A stretch of 27,316 bases of DNA from HO2-45-28 sp964574495 (GTDB lineage Bacteria > Patescibacteriota > Minisyncoccia > HO2-45-28), in assembly GCA_964574495.1 (NCBI GenBank), contig CAZNNT010000008.1:1-27316 (forward strand). The letters run 5' to 3'. Made by a program: the position numbers and the translations under genes. The notes below the pieces were generated by a model. It had not been told where the DNA came from, did not search any database, and saw only the letters and a list, made by a program, of their open reading frames with translations. This document shows, piece after piece, positions 5,956 to 12,411 of this stretch (its first letter is position 1; the number at the start of each line of letters is the position of its first letter).

Positions 5956-6723
5956 GTGAGCGACGAAAGGCTAAAGAATTTTCTGAAATCGGGAGAAAAG
6001 GTAAATTTGAGCAATCTTTTTGAATATCTGCAGGGGATAGCGGAAGCAATGGAGAGGGTGATTCGCTGGGAAAAAAGAGAAAAAATCGCCGGCCAATCCG
6101 CGCGCGAAAACGACTTGCAGCATACTTTCAAAACGGTTTTTTTGACAATTACTTGCGCTGTTATGGAAAACGAGTGGAGAAAAACATACGGCCTGCTTCC
6201 ATACGGAAAAGTTCAGCTTGATGTGGGGCTGCTTGCAATGATGGCTTTGGTTCACGATATCGGAGAAATAATCAAAGGCGATATGCCTCATTTTGAAAAA
6301 TTTAAGATGGGTAGCGCTCCTCAAGAAGACGAACTCGCGGCTTTTGAGGAAATCATAAGGCCCTTGCCCCCGGAAGTTCGCAAACACCTCATTCTTGTTT
6401 ACAGACGAACTATGTTTAAGCCGAACATGCGCATAAAAGACAGGGAAGCGATGTTTTTCAACGCTGTTGAAAATTTGGGGTATCTCAAACGCGCGATACA
6501 CGAATGCAATTTGGGAAATCTGCATTTTGCCCCGGAATGCATTGAACTGCATATTCCGATTTTAAACGAATATTCACGAAACGAGTTTCCGTCGCTTAAA
6601 AACTGGTACAAGCCGTTCGTTAAAGAAGCGGAGGATTATGTAAAACAATTTCAGGAAAAAAGAGAAGAATATATATCAGAATTTGTGCGTAGAGGCGGAA
6701 AAAGAGAAGATTTTCCGTTTTAA
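5956..6723 (+). CDS. HD-domain phosphohydrolase, YfbR-like 5'-nucleotidase candidate
   Basis: A 255-residue HD-superfamily protein. NDLQHTF supplies the first His (56); LVHDIGEIIKGDMP (98-111) supplies the HD pair and the E-x3-GD-x-P extension seen in YfbR-type deoxynucleoside 5'-monophosphatases. The closing Asp usually found in a ..AD-k-L.. helix appears as Glu in FFNAVENLGYL (about 167-176), a possible weakened metal site. The start is GTG, six bases after AAGGAG. It sits next to a deoxynucleoside kinase and a dCMP deaminase, supporting a role in balancing deoxynucleotide pools by removing phosphate from dNMPs. Family firm, substrate inferred. Confidence 0.82.
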   Translation: MSDERLKNFLKSGEKVNLSNLFEYLQGIAEAMERVIRWEKREKIAGQSARENDLQHTFKTVFLTITCAVMENEWRKTYGLLPYGKVQLDVGLLAMMALVHDIGEIIKGDMPHFEKFKMGSAPQEDELAAFEEIIRPLPPEVRKHLILVYRRTMFKPNMRIKDREAMFFNAVENLGYLKRAIHECNLGNLHFAPECIELHIPILNEYSRNEFPSLKNWYKPFVKEAEDYVKQFQEKREEYISEFVRRGGKREDFPF

Positions 6724-6735
6724 ATTTTAAGCATT

Positions 6736-6759
6736 AAAAGCCCTTAGCGGGCTTTTTTT
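6736..6759. terminator. Bidirectional terminator between convergent genes
   Basis: AAAAGCCC-TTAGC-GGGCTTTTTTT. The stop codon of the minus-strand kinase (6744-6746) is in the loop, so the hairpin ends both the HD gene and the kinase gene. Confidence 0.85.
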
Positions 6760-7385
6760 AACGCCATTTTTATTGAATTAAGAAGCTGGTTTTTGTCCTT
6801 CTTGTTTTTTTTGAAATCCGTTTTATCCATATCAATAGTTAAAACCGGCGTATTTTTTTTGTATTTTTTTACGCACAGATCCTGTGTTTCAGATAAAATT
6901 TTCAGGTAAAAAGCGGGGATTGTTTTTTCATAACCCCTTCTTCTTTTAGCGATGTTTTTTTGTAAATTATCGTGACTAGTTTTCAAATAAACCAAAAGGT
7001 CGGGGCGGGGAAGTTCCTTTTCCGCTTTTTCATAGATATAGCGATAAATTTTATATTCGTCTTCGGTTAAAAACCCCAACCTTTTTTGCGCGTCCAAAAA
7101 ACAAAAGTCCTGATGAATTGAAGTGTCAAGAGCCACGGAAGTTTTTTTAAGCAGCCCCTTGATTTCAAGAAGCTGATTTAATTTTTGTATTGAAAAAAAT
7201 AACTGCGAATGAAAAGCCCATTTTTTCATATCTTCGTAAAAAAGCGGCAGAAAATTATTTTGCGCAAATTTTTCTTTAACCGGCATAAATCCGAGGCCTT
7301 TCGCAACCAATTTCATGGCGGTAGTTTTTCCCGAACCAACCCCTCCCATAAACGCTATGAACTTTCCGGGCTTATTTTTTACCAT
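6744..7385 (-). CDS. Deoxynucleoside kinase family protein (dCK/dGK-like)
   Basis: A 213-residue P-loop kinase. Walker A is GGVGSGKTT (14-22). It is followed by the family's E..NNFLPLFYEDMKKWAFHSQLFF substrate-helix region, a diverged ALDTSIHQDFCF in place of the usual DRSI.ED, PDLLVYLKTSHDNL and the lid NIAKRRRGYE. It phosphorylates deoxynucleosides for salvage. The frame is open upstream to 7553, but the domain begins at this ATG. A promoter ends six bases before it (TTGTTT, 16 bases, TATAAT at 7397-7392), so transcription would begin at or next to the start codon. That points to a leaderless mRNA and no Shine-Dalgarno sequence is present. It is divergent from the dCMP deaminase. Confidence 0.85.
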   Translation of the reverse strand: MVKNKPGKFIAFMGGVGSGKTTAMKLVAKGLGFMPVKEKFAQNNFLPLFYEDMKKWAFHSQLFFSIQKLNQLLEIKGLLKKTSVALDTSIHQDFCFLDAQKRLGFLTEDEYKIYRYIYEKAEKELPRPDLLVYLKTSHDNLQKNIAKRRRGYEKTIPAFYLKILSETQDLCVKKYKKNTPVLTIDMDKTDFKKNKKDKNQLLNSIKMALKKAR

Positions 7386-7391
7386 GAAAAA

Positions 7392-7419
7392 ATTATACAA
7401 TAAAAATGGGGTTAAACAA
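7392..7419 (-). promoter_or_regulatory. Promoter producing a leaderless kinase transcript
   Basis: On the minus strand, -35 TTGTTT (7419-7414), a 16-base spacer, then a perfect -10 TATAAT (7397-7392). Only six bases separate the -10 from the ATG at 7385. Confidence 0.65.
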
Positions 7420-7483
7420 GTGGATTTTATTTTGAGTGTTTGTATATTTATTTTAGAGCGCCTTACAATCGAGGAGGTGTGTA

Positions 7484-7975
7484 GTGAACCACGACTGGCG
7501 AGCTCTGTTGAAAATCGCTTACGAAGAAGCCAGGAAAAGTCTGGACCCTTCAACTCAAAATGGAGCCCTTCTGATCAACGATAGCGGAGAAATTTTAGCC
7601 GCAGGCCACAATAGGTTTCCGCGCGGAGTGGAGGGTACCCCAAAAAGGTGGGAAAAACCTCTGAAATACGAACTTATACAGCATGCGGAAAGAGCCGCCA
7701 TTTTTGAGGCGTCAAGAAAAGGCATTTCTACAAACGGCTTAATTATGGTTTGCTGTTGGGCAACTTGCGGACAGTGCGCCGGAGCAATAATAGACGCGGG
7801 AATAAAACTTTTGGTAACCCACAAACAGGCGTATGACCGCTCGCCGGAATTTTGGAAAAAGAGTATTGACCCCGCACTGGAAGAATTGAAAGAAGCGGGG
7901 GTGCAGGTTATCTGGTATGACGGGGAGGTGGGCTTAAAAGGACTGCGCCATAGCGGACAAATCTGGAACCCGTAA
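7484..7975 (+). CDS. Cytidine/deoxycytidylate deaminase family protein
   Basis: A 163-residue zinc deaminase with HAERAAI (H67, E69 as proton shuttle) and CWATCGQCAGAII (zinc ligands C95 and C98). The usual Pro before the first Cys is Thr here. Length and the long insert between the N-terminal strands and HAE suit the dCMP deaminase branch, which makes dUMP for thymidylate synthesis. The start is GTG, six bases after the very strong GAGGAGG, and a TACAAT -10 lies in the leader. With the HD nucleotidase and deoxynucleoside kinase it forms a small deoxypyrimidine salvage set. Substrate (dCMP versus another cytosine compound) inferred. Confidence 0.82.
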   Translation: MNHDWRALLKIAYEEARKSLDPSTQNGALLINDSGEILAAGHNRFPRGVEGTPKRWEKPLKYELIQHAERAAIFEASRKGISTNGLIMVCCWATCGQCAGAIIDAGIKLLVTHKQAYDRSPEFWKKSIDPALEELKEAGVQVIWYDGEVGLKGLRHSGQIWNP

Positions 7976-7976
7976 A

Positions 7977-8004
7977 CCCACACACCAAAATTTTGGTGTG
8001 TGGG
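7977..8004. terminator. Perfect 14-bp palindrome after the deaminase gene
   Basis: CCCACACACCAAAA and its exact complement with no loop, followed by TAAAAAAAC. It probably acts as an RNA stem just ahead of the true terminator. Confidence 0.6.
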
Positions 8005-8013
8005 TAAAAAAAC

Positions 8014-8043
8014 AAAACCCGACAAGTTGTCGGGGTTTTTTTT
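8014..8043 (+). terminator. Intrinsic terminator after the deaminase gene
   Basis: AAAACCCGAC-AAGTT-GTCGGGGTTTTTTTT. Confidence 0.87.
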
Positions 8044-8092
8044 ATGATAATCTAATGCAAGCGGCCGCTGATATTAGATTATGCTCTTAAAT

Positions 8093-8854
8093 CTAAATCC
8101 TTAAATCATTGAAAATGACTGCCGCGAACCGGCCTTCGGATTCACCGGTGAGCTTGGCGCGGTGATGAGAAAAAAACAAATAATTTCCATTTCTATCTTT
8201 AGCGCAACAGGCGCATTCTGACGCCGCCACGATATGCTCCGGCTTGATGCCCGCGCTTAAAAGCTGCTGGATATTGAAATCCAACAAATCAATACGCGAA
8301 CCAAGCGCGCCGTTAGTGACAAAAGGACGCCAACGTTCATCTAAAACCAGCTGGTTAGCCAATTCTTCGTCGTCATAACAGCATTTGTGAATTCCGGGGC
8401 CGATAGCCACAAAAATGTCTTCGGCTTCTACGGGATAATATTTAGGAACTAATTGCGCGGCTTTACGCGCTATTTCAAGATTCGTTCCGCGCCAGCCGGC
8501 ATGAACCAGTCCGATAAACGGATAATTATTCGCGCTCATCAGGATAGGAAGACAGTCCGCCGCGTACAAAACCAGCGCCACGCCGCGGTGCGCGCTAAAT
8601 ATCCCGTCGCAAGCCACGCCTTGCGATTCGCGGCAATAACAAGGAGCAAAAAGGATTTTATCGGAATTTTCGGGCAAAATTGTTACGGTCTTAACTTTGG
8701 CGGGCCAGGAGTACGGGTTGCCAGCTTGCTGGGCGGTCGTAAAAAAATGCTTTGCCGGAAAATCTTTAAAACGGCTCACACCTTCAATGCCGCTTAATTC
8801 CAGCCGTGAAAGCATGCTTGCCTCCCTTAGTTGTTTTACGTTGGACTCTTCCAT
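8093..8854 (-). CDS. pgeF: PgeF/YfiH family protein (laccase-domain, peptidoglycan editing factor)
   Basis: A 253-residue protein from the ATG before EESNVKQL. The frame is open further upstream but into the oppositely read ddl gene. Hallmarks are LYAADCLPIL and GLVHAGWRGT (metal-binding Cys and His), AIGPGIHKCCYD and a C-terminal YLFFSHHRAK. The E. coli homologue removes wrongly incorporated residues from cell-wall precursors, while human LACC1 relatives act on purine nucleosides. Divergence from ddl with only 16 bases between starts favours the peptidoglycan role. The start has no Shine-Dalgarno sequence and lies next to an AT box shared with ddl. Confidence 0.88.
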   Translation of the reverse strand: MEESNVKQLREASMLSRLELSGIEGVSRFKDFPAKHFFTTAQQAGNPYSWPAKVKTVTILPENSDKILFAPCYCRESQGVACDGIFSAHRGVALVLYAADCLPILMSANNYPFIGLVHAGWRGTNLEIARKAAQLVPKYYPVEAEDIFVAIGPGIHKCCYDDEELANQLVLDERWRPFVTNGALGSRIDLLDFNIQQLLSAGIKPEHIVAASECACCAKDRNGNYLFFSHHRAKLTGESEGRFAAVIFNDLRI

Positions 8855-8857
8855 AGT

Positions 8858-8863
8858 TATAAT
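8858..8863 (+). promoter_or_regulatory. -10 box of ddl, seven bases before its ATG
   Basis: TATAAT at 8858-8863, then seven bases, then ATG at 8871. Transcription would begin at the start codon. The same AT box reads TTATTATAA toward pgeF, so both genes may use it. No good -35 is visible. Confidence 0.5.
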
Positions 8864-8870
8864 AAAACTA

Positions 8871-9848
8871 ATGGCTAAAATCAAGGTGGGAGTATTGCGG
8901 GGCGGCCCTTCTTCGGAATACGACGTTTCGTTAAAAACCGGCGAAGCCGTGCTGCAAAATTTGAATAAACAAAAATACAAGCCGGTTGATATTTTGATTG
9001 ATAAAACCGGCGTCTGGTATCTTTCCGGCGTTGCTGCACATCCGCAAAAGGCCTTTAGAGCCGTTGATGTCATATTTAACGCCATGCACGGCGAATACGG
9101 CGAAGACGGAACCGCGCAAAAAATTTTTGAGAATCATAAAATACCCTACACCGGTTCGGACTCTCTGGCCTCATCAGTCGCGATGCAAAAGCATCTGGCC
9201 AAAGAAGTGTTGAGCATTTCGGGTATTCTGACTCCGGCGCACGTTCTGATAAATATGTCCGACAATATTAACATCAAGTCGGCCGAAGCCGTGCGGCTTT
9301 TCGGTTTGCCCCTGATCGTCAAGCCGGCCGGAAGGGGGTCGTCAGTCGGTGTAAAAATTTGCCGATCTATTTATGGCGTCATCACCAATATTGCCGAGAC
9401 CTTAAATCATGGGGGGAGAGCGCTAGCCGAACCGTTTATAAAAGGACGCGAAGCTACCTGCGCGGTCATTGACGACTATCGCGGGGAGGCCCATTACGCT
9501 TTTCCGGTAGTTGAAATTATTCCGCCGACGCATAAAGATTTTTTTGATTACGAAAGCAAATACGACGGATCTTCCCAAGAAATATGCCCGGGGAGATTCG
9601 GACCGGAAATCAGCAAAAAAATCAAAAAGGCCGCAATCGCGGCCCATCAATCTCTGGGGTGCAGGCATTATTCTCGTTCTGATTTTATGGTTGATAAAAA
9701 CGGCAAGGTCTATATGCTGGAATTGAACACCTTACCCGGCCTTACCCGCGAATCGCTTTGCCCGAAAGCGCTGGAAGCCGCCGGTCTTGAATTTCATCAA
9801 TTGATTAACCATTTATTGGAACTTGCCATGAAAAAAGCCGCCCTTTAG
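8871..9848 (+). CDS. ddl: D-alanine--D-alanine ligase
   Basis: A 325-residue ATP-grasp ligase joining two D-Ala for the peptidoglycan stem peptide, cytoplasmic. Visible motifs: RGGPSSEYDVSLKTG (D-Ala site Glu and loop), MHGEYGEDGTAQ, PYTGSDSLASSVAMQKHLAK, the ATP-binding VKPAGRGSSVGVK, the flexible-loop region YESKYDGSSQ, and the metal-binding C-terminus SRSDFMVD..YMLELNTLPGLT. The ATG at 8871 is chosen because the domain begins there. The frame extends upstream without homology. It lacks a Shine-Dalgarno sequence. Its stop shares bases with the stop of the convergent membrane-protein gene. Confidence 0.95.
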   Translation: MAKIKVGVLRGGPSSEYDVSLKTGEAVLQNLNKQKYKPVDILIDKTGVWYLSGVAAHPQKAFRAVDVIFNAMHGEYGEDGTAQKIFENHKIPYTGSDSLASSVAMQKHLAKEVLSISGILTPAHVLINMSDNINIKSAEAVRLFGLPLIVKPAGRGSSVGVKICRSIYGVITNIAETLNHGGRALAEPFIKGREATCAVIDDYRGEAHYAFPVVEIIPPTHKDFFDYESKYDGSSQEICPGRFGPEISKKIKKAAIAAHQSLGCRHYSRSDFMVDKNGKVYMLELNTLPGLTRESLCPKALEAAGLEFHQLINHLLELAMKKAAL

Positions 9849-9874
9849 GGGCGGCCTATTGAGCGGCTTTTCTT
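9831..9874. terminator. Shared hairpin at overlapping stop codons
   Basis: GCCGCCC-TTTA-GGGGCGGC (9837-9855) with A-rich sequence before it and TTTTCTT after an outer GCGGC repeat. The ddl stop TAG (9846-9848) and the opposite stop TAA (9847-9845) both lie in the loop. Confidence 0.65.
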
Positions 9875-10555
9875 CTTAAAAAATTTCATTAGTTTTCTCG
9901 CATTCCTTTTTAATTTTACCATTCGTTCTTTGCGGTCTTCTTTGCGTAAGACCCGTAAATCATCCAAAACTTCGCCGGTTAAGGCCTGAATTAATTCTAT
10001 TTTTTTGTCTATTTCAAAATGTTCATTCAGATGCCTGATCCTGAATCTTTTTTTATATAGCCCGTAGCACCCGGCCGTCAGCCAGCCGCAAAATCCTGTC
10101 GCGACAATATCAAGGGTGGTGTCCGCGCCCCCTTTTTGCATATTGTGCTTGAACTCGGCAAAGGTATAGTCATTTATATACCAGTCAACAGCCATCTCAA
10201 AAACTTCCCATAATACGGCTATCGCGAAAACCGTGATTTTGGCGGAGAGTATCAGAATTTCATGTTTTTGTTCATCCCGTTCAAGTTCAAGAACGCGCTG
10301 GGGAGTTCGGTAAATGTATAGGAAGGAAAAAATGAGCATAATTCCGGCAATAGCGTGTCCCAATGTGTCAAACCACCACTTGGATGAAAAAAGAACATTA
10401 TCCGCCGCCCCAAGATTAAACGGTCCCAGAGGCCCCCACATCCAAAAAAAGAAAACCCAAAGCGCCGTAAGAGTAAAGAAACTGACCTTTCTGGAATTTT
10501 TCCCCAGGTATAAAAATATGCGCCGCCAGAGAGACGGCGGATTTTTGTCCGTCAT
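9845..10555 (-). CDS. Integral membrane protein, YjdF/DUF2238-like
   Basis: A 236-residue protein with about four hydrophobic segments (roughly residues 24-47, 63-83, 103-122 and 147-167) and a long, strongly basic cytoplasmic tail with coiled-coil character (about 170-236). The pattern D-T-x-x-H in FDTLGHAIAG, then WEVFEMAVDWYIND, then DTTLDIVATGFCGW recalls the YjdF/DUF2238 family of membrane proteins of unknown function, with conserved His, Glu and Asp facing the membrane. The start ATG has GGAGG six bases upstream. It converges on ddl with overlapping stops. Family match moderate, function unknown. Confidence 0.65.
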   Translation of the reverse strand: MTDKNPPSLWRRIFLYLGKNSRKVSFFTLTALWVFFFWMWGPLGPFNLGAADNVLFSSKWWFDTLGHAIAGIMLIFSFLYIYRTPQRVLELERDEQKHEILILSAKITVFAIAVLWEVFEMAVDWYINDYTFAEFKHNMQKGGADTTLDIVATGFCGWLTAGCYGLYKKRFRIRHLNEHFEIDKKIELIQALTGEVLDDLRVLRKEDRKERMVKLKRNARKLMKFFKKKSRSIGRP

Positions 10556-10590
10556 CGGCCGCCTCCATTGGCTGAAATAGATTAAAGGAC

Positions 10591-10619
10591 TTGAGAAAAC
10601 ACCGTTTTTATTATATTAT
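10591..10619 (+). promoter_or_regulatory. Promoter of the tRNA locus
   Basis: TTGAGA (10591-10596), a 17-base spacer, TATTAT (10614-10619), about 20 bases before the first tRNA fragment. Confidence 0.65.
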
Positions 10620-10639
10620 AAATTTTAAACTGCGAAAGG

Positions 10640-10680
10640 GGGCCGTTAGCACAGTGGTAATGCACCCGCCCTATCAAGGG
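10640..10680 (+). pseudogene. 5' half of a tRNA, truncated at the anticodon arm
   Basis: GGGCCGT (acceptor), TA, the D-arm GCACAGTGGTAATGC and the start of an anticodon arm (ACCCGCCCTATCAAGGG) are clear. The 3' anticodon strand, variable loop and T-arm do not follow, and the sequence turns A/T rich. It resembles tRNA-Asp in the D-arm and anticodon stem, but the anticodon cannot be assigned safely. The matching acceptor strand ACGGTCC with A after it is found far downstream at 10946-10953. Confidence 0.6.
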
Positions 10681-10731
10681 AAAAAGATTTTTACGCCAAC
10701 AAATACGAGATTACTTGGTATCAAGCAATAA

Positions 10732-10802
10732 GGGCTCGTAGCTTAGTGGCAGAGCATCCGGTTTGCATCCGGAAGATGGGGGTTCGATTCCCCCCGAGTC
10801 CA
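10732..10802 (+). tRNA. tRNA-Ala (TGC)
   Basis: Acceptor GGGCTCG/CGAGTCC with the G3-U70 pair that marks alanine tRNAs. D-arm GCTTAGTGGCAGAGC, anticodon arm TCCGG-TTTGCAT-CCGGA (TGC), T-arm GGGGG-TTCGATT-CCCCC, discriminator A, CCA not encoded. Seventy-one bases with a four-base variable loop. Confidence 0.96.
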
Positions 10803-10833
10803 AATGTGAGCCCACCAAAGTCCATCGGGATAT

Positions 10834-10953
10834 CCGGAAGACGGGGGTTCCTCCGATTTTACTTTCGCAAAGCGAAATCGTAAAATCGAGAGTCCTCGAT
10901 ATGATTATCAAATCAAAGATTTGAATCATATCGGGAGATTCTCCCACGGTCCA
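10834..10953 (+). pseudogene. tRNA 3' half interrupted in the T-loop by a palindromic element
   Basis: CCGGAAGACGGGGGTTC (10834-10850) differs by one base from the matching part of the neighbouring tRNA-Ala. It stops after TTC of the T-loop. After 86 bases the sequence resumes with GATT-CTCCC-ACGGTCC-A (10937-10953). Joined, these give a proper T-arm GGGGG-TTCGATT-CTCCC and an acceptor strand complementary to GGGCCGT at 10640-10646. It therefore appears to be the displaced 3' half of the tRNA begun at 10640. Confidence 0.55.
10851..10936 (+). repeat. Double-hairpin palindromic element, copy 2
   Basis: Hairpin 1 CGATTTTAC..GTAAAATCG (10854-10888) has an inner TTTCGC/GCGAAA stem; hairpin 2 is CGATATGATT..AATCATATCG. 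The ends CTCCGAT and ATCGGGA form a short inverted repeat. Layout and outer stem match 1308-1385, while inner stems differ in sequence but not in pairing, a sign of structural constraint or of repeat-borne drift. Confidence 0.55.
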
Positions 10954-10965
10954 AAGACAATTTAT

Positions 10966-11526
10966 TCAATAATTCACTTGACCGAATAAGTAATCGTAAA
11001 GATCAAGAATCGAAGGAAAAACGTCCTCTTTGATTAGTCGCTTCCTATCAAAAGCAAAAAAACCGGTTCCTTTTTCGTATTCATTTTCATTGAGATTGCC
11101 GGAAATAGAAGCGAGTTCGGATACCGTAAGTTCAACGCTGAACGTATAGCCAAGCATATGGCAGCCCGTCTCCTGCGGCGATTGAGCTCGCTCTTTCCAG
11201 CGATAATCCAACACCGCGGCCAGCTTAAAGCGATTTTGCGAAATTTCTAGTCCGGTCTCGCGTTGGAAATTTCTTACCGCCGCCTCTTCTTTGGTTTCGT
11301 GCGGGGCCATACGGCCGCCAATCCACCACCACCCGATTATCGGCTTTGACACCCGGCGAGCAAGATAAAACATCTTCTTATCAATATCAACCGGCACAAC
11401 ATCAATGCAGGCAGGAACGAAACACTGAAGCGCTCTCGCGTACTCATCATCCGAAAGACGCACCGAAGGAATGGATTTAAACCCGTTCTCTGTATAACTA
11501 TTAACTAAAATTCGCTTCCTAACCAT
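10966..11526 (-). CDS. NUDIX hydrolase
   Basis: A 186-residue NUDIX protein from the ATG before VRKRILVN; a TTG 15 bases upstream is the only longer option. The box GRMAPHETKEEAAVRNFQRETG keeps G-x5-E, then R and E-x-G, but reads R-N where R-E is usual and R-E for E-E. One metal-binding glutamate is therefore replaced, and activity may be reduced or shifted. PIIGWWWIGGRM before the box and the WKER-x-Q-x-P segment after it are common in NUDIX enzymes acting on nucleotide sugars or GDP-mannose. It would hydrolyse a nucleoside diphosphate linked to X; substrate unknown. No Shine-Dalgarno sequence. Confidence 0.83.
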   Translation of the reverse strand: MVRKRILVNSYTENGFKSIPSVRLSDDEYARALQCFVPACIDVVPVDIDKKMFYLARRVSKPIIGWWWIGGRMAPHETKEEAAVRNFQRETGLEISQNRFKLAAVLDYRWKERAQSPQETGCHMLGYTFSVELTVSELASISGNLNENEYEKGTGFFAFDRKRLIKEDVFPSILDLYDYLFGQVNY

Positions 11527-11597
11527 TATTTCAAAATACAATAGGAAACAAAAAAAACAAGTTTGACGGAAAAAAGGAGATTAATTACGATTTATAT

Positions 11598-12023
11598 ATG
11601 CGAAAAAGGCGCGTGGTCATGGTTTCGGGCGGGTTTGACCCAATACATGTGGGTCATCTTGAGATGTTTAAAGAGGCCAAAGAGCTTGGCGGCAAATTGC
11701 TTGTGGTATTGAATTGCGACAATTGGCTTGTCCGCAAAAAAGGCAAGTTTTTTATGAATCAAAACGACCGGGCCGAACTGATAAAAAGCATAAGATATGT
11801 TGATGATGTTTATGTGCTTCAAAGCGACAGAAATGATGTGGGGGAGGCAATAGAGAAATTCAAGCCGGACATTTTTGCAAACGGCGGGGACCGCAAGGAC
11901 GAGGCCTCAATTCCCGAAGCTAAAATATGCAAAAAGCTTGGGGTGAAAATGGTTTTTAATGTCGGCCGAAGCGGAAAAATCCGCTCAAGTTCCGAACTTT
12001 TGAAAAAGTATCTGTCGCAATAA
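11598..12023 (+). CDS. Cytidylyltransferase-like nucleotidyltransferase (HxGH family)
   Basis: A 141-residue Rossmann-type nucleotidyltransferase. GGFDPIHVGHLEMFKEAKELG (11-31) contains the HxGH signature (17-20). NCDNWLVRKKGKFFMNQNDRAELIKSIRYVDDVYV is the conserved substrate and K-x-x-R region, and GRSGKIRSSSELLKKY near the end takes the place of the I-S-T-T/S signature. Such enzymes activate small phosphorylated sugars or polyols with CTP or ATP (glycerol-3-phosphate cytidylyltransferase, the RfaE/HldE C-terminal domain). Size fits a single-domain TagD-like enzyme. The start ATG has a GGAG 18 bases away, too far for normal pairing. It reads away from NUDIX, with a 71-base gap. Confidence 0.85.
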   Translation: MRKRRVVMVSGGFDPIHVGHLEMFKEAKELGGKLLVVLNCDNWLVRKKGKFFMNQNDRAELIKSIRYVDDVYVLQSDRNDVGEAIEKFKPDIFANGGDRKDEASIPEAKICKKLGVKMVFNVGRSGKIRSSSELLKKYLSQ

Positions 12024-12049
12024 AGAAACGGGTTATCCACATCCGGCAC

Positions 12050-12078
12050 TTGACACGGTTTTTATTCGGCTATATACT
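12050..12078 (+). promoter_or_regulatory. Promoter of the arsR redox operon
   Basis: A perfect -35 TTGACA (12050-12055), a 17-base spacer, -10 TATACT (12073-12078), 29 bases before the ATG. Confidence 0.8.
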
Positions 12079-12093
12079 TAAGTAGTTGCTTAA
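12078..12093 (+). promoter_or_regulatory. Candidate ArsR-family operator
   Basis: The inverted repeat TTAAG-N6-CTTAA overlaps the -10 end and the expected transcription start, where a dimeric ArsR repressor made by the first gene would block its own operon. Confidence 0.55.
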
Positions 12094-12107
12094 ATGTTTA
12101 ATATTCT

Positions 12108-12389
12108 ATGGCTAAATATAAGGCAAAAAAAGAAAAAACCCGGCTTATTTTCAATGTATTGGGCGATCCGAGCAGGTTTCGCATACTTGAGCTGATTGCC
12201 AAAAAGAAGGATTTTTGCGTTTCGGAAATCGCCTCCGCCCTTAAAATATCGGTTCCGGCGGTCTCCCAGCAATTCAGGATTCTGGAAATGGCGGGGCTCG
12301 TTAAAAGGGAAAGAATGGGCCAAAAAATATGCTATAAAGTCAAAAGAAACGATTCAGTCGTAAAATCGATTCTAAAAATTATAAGTTAA
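12108..12389 (+). CDS. ArsR/SmtB family transcriptional regulator
   Basis: A 93-residue winged helix-turn-helix protein. VLGDPSRFRILELIAKKKDFCVSEIASALKIS holds helices 1-3, and VPAVSQQFRILEMAGLVKRERMGQKICYKV holds the recognition helix and wing. The only cysteine, in DFCVSEI, sits where ArsR members have the CxC metal site, but the second Cys is missing. Classic arsenic or cadmium sensing is thus unlikely and a redox or ligand switch is possible. It is first gene of an operon with glutaredoxin (22-base gap) and flavin reductase (27-base gap), so it probably controls a redox response. It has a likely operator in its own promoter and no Shine-Dalgarno sequence. Confidence 0.9.
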   Translation: MAKYKAKKEKTRLIFNVLGDPSRFRILELIAKKKDFCVSEIASALKISVPAVSQQFRILEMAGLVKRERMGQKICYKVKRNDSVVKSILKIIS

Positions 12390-12411
12390 ATTAAAAAAAT
12401 AAATAAAAATT

